From Rhodococcus jostii NBRC 16295 (lineage in GTDB: Bacteria > Actinomycetota > Actinomycetes > Mycobacteriales > Mycobacteriaceae): a stretch of DNA of 63,228 nt. Shown here one piece after another: positions 32,772 through 40,381 of this stretch. The number at the start of each line of letters is the position of its first letter. The stretch's first letter is position 1. The notes under the pieces were generated by a model, which ran no database searches, was not told where the DNA came from, and saw only the letters and a program-made list of their open reading frames with translations. The position numbers and the translations under genes were made by a program. The DNA lies in the NCBI RefSeq assembly GCF_001894825.1, contig NZ_BCWY01000060.1, positions 1 to 63,228 of the forward strand. The letters are read 5' to 3'.

Positions 32772-35034
32772 TCTCGTCTCCGTCGTCGGTCGAGGTGATC
32801 AGGCGCCAGGCGCCGAGGTCCATCGCGCAGGCCTTTCGACCGAGCATCCGTGCGCTCTCCTCGGTGGTGCCGTCAGCGAGGGACCAGGACCACAAGCGCT
32901 TGCTGTACCTCTGCAACGGATACTCCATCGTCACGCCGATTGCTCCGTGAACCTGGTGCGCGGTACGGGCAGCGACGATCGCTGCTTCACCAGTCAGTAC
33001 CTTCGCGGCAGCGATAATCCCGGCAGGGAATCGACCGTCCTTCTCGACCCGCTCGCGTGCGGCATCGACGAGTACCGCCACGCGCTGCGCCTCGGACGCA
33101 AGTCTGGTCAGATGTGTCTGCACCGCTTGGAAATGGGAAATCGGCTTGCCGAACTGCTCTCGTTGTCCGGCGTACTCGATGGTTATCTCCGCGGAGCGCT
33201 GCAAGGCGGCGGCCAGAGCTGCGGCCCGAGCGAGCCTCGCGCGCTTACCCAGCTCGCCGGTGAGCTCCGCATGGCTTAAGCCGCTGTCGTCGAATGTGCG
33301 CGCGACGACGTCGGACAGACGCGCCGTGCTGGCGGGTTCACCGGCAATGTCCACGCCCGAGTTCTCGATGTCCAGGTCAGCGACGTCCACCGTTGCGATG
33401 TAGCTTCTGCCCGCCGACTCGACGGTCACCACGATAGAGGTTGCGTACTCGGCCCACCGGAGGGAGTCGAGTCGACCGCTAAGCAGGGTCTGCCCGTCAC
33501 GTATCTCGGCGACCAGGTCACCGCTCGCGTGCACTGCCAAGTCGGAGTCCCAGGGGAAGGGGCGTGCGACGTGTGTAAGGAGGAACCCTGCCAGGACCGG
33601 ACCTTCGATGACGGGTGTACTGACCCCGGCGTACGCGGCGCTGGCGATCACATCGAGCGCGTCCTGATACGAACCTCCACCGCCGCCCAGCTCTTCGGGG
33701 ACGGACACTCCGAGGAATTCGCCCTCGCGCAGGATCCCGAGAAGTCGTGCGGACCCCGGATCCTGCGCACCTCGCGGCGCGGACCGTGCCTCGGGATCGT
33801 CGTCGAAGATCCCTTTGGCGAGGCCGTAGACCGTCTCCGCCAGGGGCGACCGCAGGACCCAATCCCTCCTCGTCTTCGCCCATTTGTCGAGCTGGCGCCC
33901 CACCAGGAGTCGCAGTACCTCGTTCGTGCCACCCGCGGTGGTGAAGACGGCCGAACGCAACCGATTGATGTCGAGGAAGGTATGAAGGCGTTCCGCAGCG
34001 GGCCCCGGTGACAATTCCTCGTCGCGAAAGGCCCACAACTCGTCGACCAGCAACTGTTCGAGCTCGGTCCCTAGATCCTTGGCCATTGCGGCTTCCGCAA
34101 CGGGCGACCCTCCGAGTTCCACCTGGCGCGCGATCGACAGGGACATCTCCCGAAGCCCCATTTGTTGGGCTATGATTCGTCCGATGAGCTCGTGAGCGGT
34201 GTTGGAGTCGCCGGCAAGGGTGCGGGATTCTACGAAGGCTTCGAAGAGCGGGAAGGTCGTGAGGTAGCGTTCGGGTCCCGATCTCTCGAGTGCGAGCTCG
34301 GCCGTCAGTTGTTTCCAGCCCGAGCCCTCCTCTCCGATCAGCCAGTCGTCATGCGCGAAGACGTCGTCCAGGAACACTTCGTTGAAGTGCTTCTCGCCGT
34401 CCATACCTTCGATGGGCCGGACGTCGAGACCTTCGGCGTCCATCGGCACGACCAGGAGGCTGAGGCCTTCGTGCTTCTTCGGAGAATCCGATGTGCGGCA
34501 GAGCACTTCGATGTAGTCGGCGCGGTGGGCGTCCGTAGTCCAGATCTTGCGTCCGTTGATTCGCCACCCGCCATCCACCTTGCGGGCCCGCGTGCGTACC
34601 GAAGCAAGGTCCGACCCGGCGTCGGGTTCGCTGAACCCGCCTGCCATCAGGCAACGGCCTGCGGCAATCTCCGGGAGCAGCGCCTGGCGCAAGGATTCCG
34701 GGCCGTTCAGTAGCAGACTCGGAGCGGTCTGACGATCTGCAGTCCAGTGCGCCCCCAATGGCGCTCCGGCCGCGAGAAGTTCCGAGATAACCAGGCAGCG
34801 TTCGACTCCCGAGCGATCCGTTCCGCCGTACTCGACGGGGATCGTCATACCGACCCAACCCCGATCGGCGAGTTTGACACTGAATTCTCTGTCGAATCCA
34901 CCCCGGGTCGGGCTGTCTCCAGAGGGAACGAAGCCGTTACGTCGAGCAAATTGCCTTACTGTTGTGACTAATTCACGCTCCTCGTCCGACAGCTGGATCG
35001 GGGCGAAACCGATCTGGCTTTTCACGGTACTCAC
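32764..35034 (-). CDS. Double-length (fused) acyl-CoA dehydrogenase
   Basis: A 756-residue protein made of two acyl-CoA dehydrogenase domains in tandem, each about 370 residues. The first half has MAGGFSEPDAGSDLASV, WRINGRKIWTTDAHRAD and a C-terminal GGTNEVLRLLVGR. The second has EFLGVSVPEELGGGGGS, REQFGKPISHFQAVQTH and VHQVHGAIGVTMEYPLQ-like sequence, ending DGTTEESARML. Single-chain fusions of this length are known among steroid-degradation enzymes (FadE34/ChsE3), where ordinary relatives are heterotetramers of two subunits. By analogy it may act on a bulky polycyclic or branched acyl-CoA. Which half binds FAD and substrate is not certain from reading alone. It sits four bases after the CoA-transferase beta-like gene. 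Confidence 0.88.
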   Translation of the reverse strand: MSTVKSQIGFAPIQLSDEERELVTTVRQFARRNGFVPSGDSPTRGGFDREFSVKLADRGWVGMTIPVEYGGTDRSGVERCLVISELLAAGAPLGAHWTADRQTAPSLLLNGPESLRQALLPEIAAGRCLMAGGFSEPDAGSDLASVRTRARKVDGGWRINGRKIWTTDAHRADYIEVLCRTSDSPKKHEGLSLLVVPMDAEGLDVRPIEGMDGEKHFNEVFLDDVFAHDDWLIGEEGSGWKQLTAELALERSGPERYLTTFPLFEAFVESRTLAGDSNTAHELIGRIIAQQMGLREMSLSIARQVELGGSPVAEAAMAKDLGTELEQLLVDELWAFRDEELSPGPAAERLHTFLDINRLRSAVFTTAGGTNEVLRLLVGRQLDKWAKTRRDWVLRSPLAETVYGLAKGIFDDDPEARSAPRGAQDPGSARLLGILREGEFLGVSVPEELGGGGGSYQDALDVIASAAYAGVSTPVIEGPVLAGFLLTHVARPFPWDSDLAVHASGDLVAEIRDGQTLLSGRLDSLRWAEYATSIVVTVESAGRSYIATVDVADLDIENSGVDIAGEPASTARLSDVVARTFDDSGLSHAELTGELGKRARLARAAALAAALQRSAEITIEYAGQREQFGKPISHFQAVQTHLTRLASEAQRVAVLVDAARERVEKDGRFPAGIIAAAKVLTGEAAIVAARTAHQVHGAIGVTMEYPLQRYSKRLWSWSLADGTTEESARMLGRKACAMDLGAWRLITSTDDGDENA

Positions 35035-35037
35035 AAG

Positions 35038-35829
35038 CTAGGTCCTTTCGTTGCCGGTGGCAGGACGGGGCAAGCGTGGAATTATCGAGGATCGACGGAG
35101 AATTCCGCTGGGATCGACGTGCGTACGCAGCAGCGCAACTTCGTCGTCGGTCGCGGCGAAGTCGGCGGGTTGTGACCGCGACACCTCCCACCCAATCGAA
35201 TCCGCGACGGTGCTCCACGAGAGCTCGCCGAGCTTGGTGTCCGGCTGTAGGACCCCGGTGGAATCCGGACGGAGCACGGCCTCCGGTGTGAACAGCGCTG
35301 CCGGTCCTTGATTGGGTAGGCCGAGTTCTTGTCGCGTTTTTCCGCGGTACCCGTGACCGATCACCGACGCGTACTCGACATGATCGGTCAGGGTTCTGCG
35401 GTCATGGCGCTCGGTGAAGAGCAGTGTTCTTCTCGCGGTGTGGCCCAGCGCCGTGTTGGCCATCCCAGGGCCGCGCAGCCGACCGGAGGAGGTGCTGACG
35501 TAGTGGACGTTGACACTTCCATGCTGATCGATCTGCATTCCGCCGTAGAACATCACATCGATGCCCAACTCGGTGATCGCGAAGACATCGGACATGTCGG
35601 CGATTGCCACAGGATGACAGTTCCATCCAGCCGTGAACTCCGGTACAAGCCGACGTGGATTGACGTAGACGCCGGCTCCCAGAATCGTCAGTCCTGGTGC
35701 GTGTTGTGCTTGCGCCAGCAGACTTGCGGCGAGTGGAATTGCAGAAGCGGCACCGGTGAGGACAACTTCCCCGTCTGCGAGCTCGCGTGAGATCGCGATG
35801 CACATACGTTCGCGTGCGGAGAGATCCAT
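35038..35829 (-). CDS. CoA-transferase family I beta-subunit-like protein (IpdB-like)
   Basis: A 263-residue protein of the glutaconate CoA-transferase beta/IpdB family. Seen are GEVVLTGAASAIPLAASLLAQAQHAPGL, then TILGAGVYVNPRRLV, GIDVMFYGGMQIDQHGSVN and VEYASVIGHGYRG. True family I transferases carry a catalytic Glu in the stretch after HAPxL (typically EAG or ESG); here it reads GAG. IpdAB of cholesterol catabolism also lacks that Glu and hydrolytically opens a ring ketone. So C-C hydrolysis, not CoA transfer, is possible. The ATG at 35829 follows GAGAGG, one base after the alpha-like gene. Confidence 0.85.
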   Translation of the reverse strand: MDLSARERMCIAISRELADGEVVLTGAASAIPLAASLLAQAQHAPGLTILGAGVYVNPRRLVPEFTAGWNCHPVAIADMSDVFAITELGIDVMFYGGMQIDQHGSVNVHYVSTSSGRLRGPGMANTALGHTARRTLLFTERHDRRTLTDHVEYASVIGHGYRGKTRQELGLPNQGPAALFTPEAVLRPDSTGVLQPDTKLGELSWSTVADSIGWEVSRSQPADFAATDDEVALLRTHVDPSGILRRSSIIPRLPRPATGNERT

Positions 35830-35830
35830 G

Positions 35831-36670
35831 TCAGATCGCCTCTCGTTCGAGCTGTGCGAGACGCGCGGAACCGATCTTGGAGAGATATGTTTCGTGTCGG
35901 ACAGCGCAGAACTCGACGGCATACTCCTTGATCCCTGCGTTTCTCACAAGGGACTGGTATTCGGAAAGGTGGTCCAGGTCGGCCACGTAACTCCCTACGC
36001 TGCCGAGCGGATGCGCGCCATACGGGACCTCGACGATCTGGTCCACCAGATATCCGGGCACGGAGACACCGAGCCGTGCGGTCTCACTGACCGGAACGAT
36101 TCGATCAACCTGCGCGATAACACGTCGGGCAGACCGCGCGATCATCAGATCGGCCCATCGGCTACCGAAATGGACCAGGTTGCCCGTTTCGTCTCCGAAC
36201 GGGGCGTGAAGGAAAGCAGTATCGACAGAGAGCGGAGCAACCCCGGTCACCCGCCCGTCTTTCACCACCAGCGGGTTGTCGTCCACCAGATCATTCGTTC
36301 CCAGATTGTCGAGAGCCTGAACAGGTGCTTGATGATTTTCGGCGAGATACCCACCCAGCAACAACGCTTCGTCGCAGTCCTCGAATGTCACCGAACCGAT
36401 GGCGAAGGCCTCCTTCGCTGCGGGAGCGAGGCCCACTCCGGCCAGAGAGATGTGCGGGATGCGCACTGTCGAGACTCTCCCGAGGCCGATGAGCACATCA
36501 GCGTCCCAAGATGCTGCCGGGGCCGAGCTGAGGAACAGATCCTTTGCTCCGGAACGGATCAGACTCCGCACGAGGGAACTGGGACGGTTCTCGAGAAGCA
36601 TGCCGCCGAGAGCAACTCTTCGACAGTCAGCTAGCTGCGGCTCGATCTCGGACAAGGTGGTTTGTTTCAT
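35831..36670 (-). CDS. CoA-transferase family I alpha-subunit-like protein (IpdA-like)
   Basis: A 279-residue protein of the glutaconate CoA-transferase alpha/IpdA family: VALGGMLLENRPSSLVRSLI, HISLAGVGLAPAAKEAF, DEALLLGGYLAENH, and DTAFLHAPFGDETGN. It pairs with the beta-like product of the next gene, one base away. I chose the ATG at 36670; an in-frame GTG at 36730 would add 20 poorly conserved residues and lies closer to operator site 7. It is the first gene of the operon containing the fused acyl-CoA dehydrogenase and a CaiB transferase. Hydrolytic ring opening or CoA transfer cannot be separated from sequence alone. Confidence 0.85.
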   Translation of the reverse strand: MKQTTLSEIEPQLADCRRVALGGMLLENRPSSLVRSLIRSGAKDLFLSSAPAASWDADVLIGLGRVSTVRIPHISLAGVGLAPAAKEAFAIGSVTFEDCDEALLLGGYLAENHQAPVQALDNLGTNDLVDDNPLVVKDGRVTGVAPLSVDTAFLHAPFGDETGNLVHFGSRWADLMIARSARRVIAQVDRIVPVSETARLGVSVPGYLVDQIVEVPYGAHPLGSVGSYVADLDHLSEYQSLVRNAGIKEYAVEFCAVRHETYLSKIGSARLAQLEREAI

Positions 36671-36756
36671 TGAGCTACCGGCTCCCGGTGGTAGTGATGA
36701 ACTGCTGGCGCTAATGATGTGGCGATCCACCCCCGATGCCCCATGTCGCCATTTGT

Positions 36757-36771
36757 GTATACATTAACTTA
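36757..36771 (+). promoter_or_regulatory. Putative FCD-GntR operator, site 7
   Basis: GTATACATTAACTTA, with palindromic TGTATACA (36756-36763), lies 87 bases upstream of the IpdA-like start and just past the end of the GntR gene. Confidence 0.55.
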
Positions 36772-36808
36772 GGCCGAGGAGCGCTCCCCGTCAATCATCT
36801 AATACTCC

Positions 36809-37447
36809 CTACCCGAGGCCGGCCAGCCTGTGACTGTCGTTGACTGCCATTAGGCGATCCACATCGAATGCGGTGAGAGCGTCGATTATCGACCGGTGAT
36901 CAACGCGTATCTCCTCTTTCGCCTCGGACAGGTTCGACAGCAGTGAGGAGCTGTGCACCTCCGAGACACGCCACAGGCGCTGCACTCCGAGTTTGAATTG
37001 ACGAAGGGTGGAGAGGTCAAAGATCGCAAAATGAAACTCACGATTCCAGCGAAGGTAGTCGTCGATGTCGAGTCGGCCTATGGCCTCGTTCATCCGCGCG
37101 TCGGCATGCTCGACTATCGCCAGCACACGTGAGTCGGGCCTGACAATCGTTCGTAGCAACTCGGCCTCGAACAGCCCGCGCATCTGATATACCTGCGCCA
37201 GATCGTCCTCGCCCAGACGCACAACCACATATCCGCGGTTGGCGCGATGAGAGACAAGCCCCTCCGCCTCGAGGACCCGAAGCGCTTCACGCAGCGGACT
37301 TCGAGACACCCCGAGTTCCTCGGAGAGATCCACCTGATGGATCTTCCGCCCCGGCAGTAGTGCTTGATCGACGATAAGGCCGCGAATCTTTGCCGCGACC
37401 TGCATCGTCAATTGCACTGGTTCGGTATCTGCGCGATAGCTCGTCAT
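36809..37447 (-). CDS. GntR-family transcriptional regulator, FCD domain (copy 2)
   Basis: A 212-residue FadR-type regulator. The winged HTH (residues about 14-78) contains GVSRSPLREALRVLEAEGLV and NRGYVVVRL. The FCD domain includes LFEAELLRTI, RWNREFHFAIFD and VDHRSIIDAL, the usual acid/His set for a metal site. The ATG at 37447 has AGGAG seven bases upstream; 30 further in-frame codons lack family sequence. It is the third gene after the cupin and small ferredoxin, downstream of operator site 8, so it may control its own operon. It is a clear paralogue of the regulator at 24648. Confidence 0.93.
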   Translation of the reverse strand: MTSYRADTEPVQLTMQVAAKIRGLIVDQALLPGRKIHQVDLSEELGVSRSPLREALRVLEAEGLVSHRANRGYVVVRLGEDDLAQVYQMRGLFEAELLRTIVRPDSRVLAIVEHADARMNEAIGRLDIDDYLRWNREFHFAIFDLSTLRQFKLGVQRLWRVSEVHSSSLLSNLSEAKEEIRVDHRSIIDALTAFDVDRLMAVNDSHRLAGLG

Positions 37448-37514
37448 CGGCCTACTCCTGGTCGTCTGGCACCCGTCACACGTAGAACCGCCCGAGGCTA
37501 TGCCTGCGAGGGAA

Positions 37515-37712
37515 CTACTCGGAAATACTGACCGCACCGGCAGGACAGGCGCGTACAGCCTGCTCGACGGTGGTTCGGAGAAGCTCGTCGACGGACTCGG
37601 TCATCACCTCCGCATAACCCTCGTCGTCCATGCCGAAAACTCCGGGCTCCTCGATGAGGCATTGACCATGCCCCTCGCAGCGCTGAAGGTCGACGACAAC
37701 ACTGAATGCCAT
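37515..37712 (-). CDS. Small ferredoxin with a CxxHxxC motif
   Basis: A 65-residue ferredoxin of the actinobacterial type found beside P450 genes. Ligands read as C-E-G-H-G-Q-C (Cys 12, Cys 18, with His in the middle) and CPAGAVS near the C-terminus. In ordinary 3Fe-4S ferredoxins the middle position is another residue. Mycobacterial relatives with His here are known and have altered redox potential. It lies between the cupin and GntR genes on the same strand. It is a candidate electron donor to the P450 at 26665, along with the 7Fe ferredoxin. Confidence 0.9.
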   Translation of the reverse strand: MAFSVVVDLQRCEGHGQCLIEEPGVFGMDDEGYAEVMTESVDELLRTTVEQAVRACPAGAVSISE

Positions 37713-37732
37713 TGCGCTTTCCTTCCGCGAAA

Positions 37733-38578
37733 CTAGATGTGGACCGATGCCCGTGTAGGCACCGGCATTCCGAAACTGACCACCTTCGTGCCCTCCGAAG
37801 CCTCTACGAGAACGGACTCTCCGAAGTCAGAAAAGATGACGGTGCGCGGCCCGTACGTATCCGACCCGATCGACACCTCGCCTTCACTCACCCAGATGAA
37901 CTGCATACGTTCAGGGGGCAGATCCAGAACACTGCGTGCATCCCACCTGTAGGTCGACACGTAGACGTCGTCTTCCGTGAAGCGGCCTAGCGACTTGATC
38001 GCAACGCCCTCGTTGAGCGGTCGCCAGTCGAACCCCTCCGGGTTCATCAGGATCGGCTGCGGATACCTCGGCGTCGGATAGGTCAACTCACGACCCATGA
38101 AGTTTTCCCACACGGCGTTTCGGCCATCTGCGCGATGCTCGTTGCCCTCGGCGTCGACCATGACGTAGTAGCCGTCCTTGAACTCGCCAACTTTCTGCAT
38201 CTCGGTGTAGGTCGCGTCGTGCTGCGCCCGCGTGACCCAATCGGGACTCCACTGGATCAGCAGCACCTCGGCCTGCTCGATCACTTCAGGTCCGTAATGG
38301 GCACCAGCCGGGAAGAAGGCGGACTGGCCACCTGTAGCTTCGAGACCGTGACCGAAATCCGGATCTCCACTGACGATGAAGCGGATCTGATCGAAGTTGT
38401 GGCGATGGCGAGGAGCATTGAAGATCCCGTGACCGCCTTCGTAGTACACGAGATCGGCGGTGAAGCCGACCCCTGGTGAGACCTCGCCTTCCCGTACGAA
38501 CTTGCGGTGCACCCGCCCCGGCCGGTTCTTCTTGGCCACTAACTCGTATGGAATCAGATCGGTTTCGACCACATGCAT
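37733..38578 (-). CDS. Cupin-domain protein, function unknown
   Basis: A 281-residue protein with a metal-binding cupin motif in the first half (APRHRHNFDQIRFIVSG, then PAGAHYGP) and a second beta-rich half that may be a degenerate cupin (RMQFIWVSEGEVSIG, ASEGTKVVSFGMP). The two His and later His residues would bind a metal, as in dioxygenases, isomerases or simple binding proteins. The ATG at 38578 has a strong AGGAGG. It leads an operon with the small ferredoxin and a GntR regulator and is divergent from an aldehyde dehydrogenase; operator site 8 lies between them. I do not recognise a specific function. Confidence 0.8.
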   Translation of the reverse strand: MHVVETDLIPYELVAKKNRPGRVHRKFVREGEVSPGVGFTADLVYYEGGHGIFNAPRHRHNFDQIRFIVSGDPDFGHGLEATGGQSAFFPAGAHYGPEVIEQAEVLLIQWSPDWVTRAQHDATYTEMQKVGEFKDGYYVMVDAEGNEHRADGRNAVWENFMGRELTYPTPRYPQPILMNPEGFDWRPLNEGVAIKSLGRFTEDDVYVSTYRWDARSVLDLPPERMQFIWVSEGEVSIGSDTYGPRTVIFSDFGESVLVEASEGTKVVSFGMPVPTRASVHI

Positions 38579-38668
38579 TGTTGCCTCCTGGGCTACTCGT
38601 CGACACACGCTCGCTCGCGTACACACGCCAGGATCACCGACCCTGCCGCAATCAATAAATTCAGTATC

Positions 38669-38684
38669 GCATACATTTCTGTCG
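38669..38684 (+). promoter_or_regulatory. Putative FCD-GntR operator, site 8
   Basis: GCATACATTTCTGTCG, with ACA-N4-TGT symmetry, lies in the divergent region, 91 bases from the cupin start and 108 bases from the aldehyde dehydrogenase start. Confidence 0.6.
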
Positions 38685-38791
38685 TCAATCTAGATTCCTC
38701 GCCTGTAGTCTTGACGTGTCGTGAATCACAGGTCACGCTTTACATGCATACTGCGCCCAGTTTGGTGCGAACATTCCGAGAGGGCTTCCCC

Positions 38792-40279
38792 TTGCCACAA
38801 ATCCTCAACATTGCAGAACCGCCGACCTCCAGCTTTCTCGAAAATACCGAGGTCCAGAACATGCTGATCGACGGTCGATGGACCGCGGCCAGTGCGGGCG
38901 AAACTTTCGACACTTTCAACCCTGCCACCGGCGCCCTCCTTGCCCGTGTCGCGTCCGGACAGAAGGCCGACGTCGATCGCGCGGTGACAGCCGCCCGGCG
39001 CGCATTCGAGCGCGACAGCTGGGCACACATGAATCCCCACGCCCGCACCCGGATGTTGCTCAGACTGGCCGATGGAATCGACGCCAGTGCCGAGGAACTC
39101 GCGACGCTGGAGGCGTTGGACAGCGGAATTCCCCTGTCCGTCACCCGAGGAATGGTCGCTGCCTCCAGTGAAGCGCTCAGGTACTACAGCGGTTGGCCGA
39201 CTAAGCTCCAAGGGACCGTCAACCCCGTCGACCCTCTGGTCCATTGTTACACCGTCCGTGCACCGGTCGGTGTCTGCGCAGGAATCATCCCATGGAACGG
39301 GCCGATCACGATGGCGGTTTGGAAGGTCGCGCCCGCACTGGCCTGCGGAAACACGATAATCCTCAAGCCCGCCGAACAAACGTCGCTCACGGCGCTTCTC
39401 CTCGCTCGAATTTTCATCGAAGCCGGACTTCCAGACGGTGTGCTCAACGTCGTCACGGGACTCGGCCGCAATGCGGGAGCGGCAATCGCACAACATCCCG
39501 GCATCGACAAGGTCTCTTTCACCGGATCGACACAGACGGGGAAGAGCGTCCTATCGGACTCGATCGGGAACCTCAAGCGAGTGACGCTGGAACTCGGGGG
39601 CAAGTCACCACACATCGTGATGGCGGACGCCGACCTCGAACTTGCGGCCTCGAACGCAGCTCAGGGATTCTGCGGGCTGACCGGCCAGATGTGCATTGCA
39701 GGCAGCCGAATTCTCGTACACCAGTCGGTCCGCGACGAGTTCAGCGAGCTGCTCGCGAAGAAGGTCAGCGTTTACCGGATCGGCGATCCCTTCGCTTCGG
39801 ACACCGACCTCGGCCCGCTCATCTCGGCGCAGCAGCGTGATCGTGTGAATTCTTACATTGAGCTCGGCGCCAATGAAGGTGCTCGTGCTCTCGTTGGCGG
39901 CGGCGAACCATTCGATGGTCCTGGCTATTTCGTCAAGCCGAGCATCTTCACAGACGTCGACAACTCGAGCCGATTGGCGCAAGAAGAGATCTTCGGTCCG
40001 GTAGCTGCAATCATCGAGTTCACCGATGTCGACGAGGCGATCCGGATCGCGAACGACACGGATTACGGTCTCGCCGCCGCTGTTGCGACTCGTAATGTCT
40101 CGAACGCGCACCTGATCGCGCAGAAGCTCCGCGCGGGAGTGGTGTGGGTCAACACCTACGGGGAATTGGACCCCGCGTTTCCCTTTGGGGGATTCAAACA
40201 GTCCGGAATCGGCCGCGAACTCGGCGAGGCGTCGCTCGACAACTTCACCGAACTAAAGTCGGTCATGATTCGGCTCTGA
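38792..40279 (+). CDS. NAD(P)-dependent aldehyde dehydrogenase
   Basis: A 495-residue aldehyde dehydrogenase, oxidising an aldehyde to the acid. The cofactor loop FTGSTQTGKSV, catalytic Glu in LELGGKSPH and the nucleophile in GQMCIAGSR are all present, and the C-terminus has FPFGGFKQSGIGRELG. The start is uncertain: the TTG at 38792 has AGAGGG seven bases upstream and gives a family-like N-terminus, while an ATG at 38744 would add 16 residues with a weaker RBS. It is divergent from the cupin operon and followed by a hairpin. It may oxidise the aldehyde made by alcohol oxidation or by the HpcH-type aldolase. Confidence 0.9.
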   Translation: MPQILNIAEPPTSSFLENTEVQNMLIDGRWTAASAGETFDTFNPATGALLARVASGQKADVDRAVTAARRAFERDSWAHMNPHARTRMLLRLADGIDASAEELATLEALDSGIPLSVTRGMVAASSEALRYYSGWPTKLQGTVNPVDPLVHCYTVRAPVGVCAGIIPWNGPITMAVWKVAPALACGNTIILKPAEQTSLTALLLARIFIEAGLPDGVLNVVTGLGRNAGAAIAQHPGIDKVSFTGSTQTGKSVLSDSIGNLKRVTLELGGKSPHIVMADADLELAASNAAQGFCGLTGQMCIAGSRILVHQSVRDEFSELLAKKVSVYRIGDPFASDTDLGPLISAQQRDRVNSYIELGANEGARALVGGGEPFDGPGYFVKPSIFTDVDNSSRLAQEEIFGPVAAIIEFTDVDEAIRIANDTDYGLAAAVATRNVSNAHLIAQKLRAGVVWVNTYGELDPAFPFGGFKQSGIGRELGEASLDNFTELKSVMIRL

Positions 40280-40298
40280 GATCGTCTGTCAACCCTGC

Positions 40299-40332
40299 AA
40301 CGGGTCGGGCGCCGAAGGGCACCCGACCCGTT
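40299..40332. terminator. Bidirectional terminator between aldehyde dehydrogenase and ABC genes
   Basis: AACGGGTCGGGCGCC (40299-40313) pairs with 40318-40332 with one mismatch and a four-base loop, followed by TTCC on the plus strand. Confidence 0.75.
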
Positions 40333-40381
40333 TCCCTGTACACGAATGTGATCGGTCAACGAATGTGATTGCTAGCCACAG

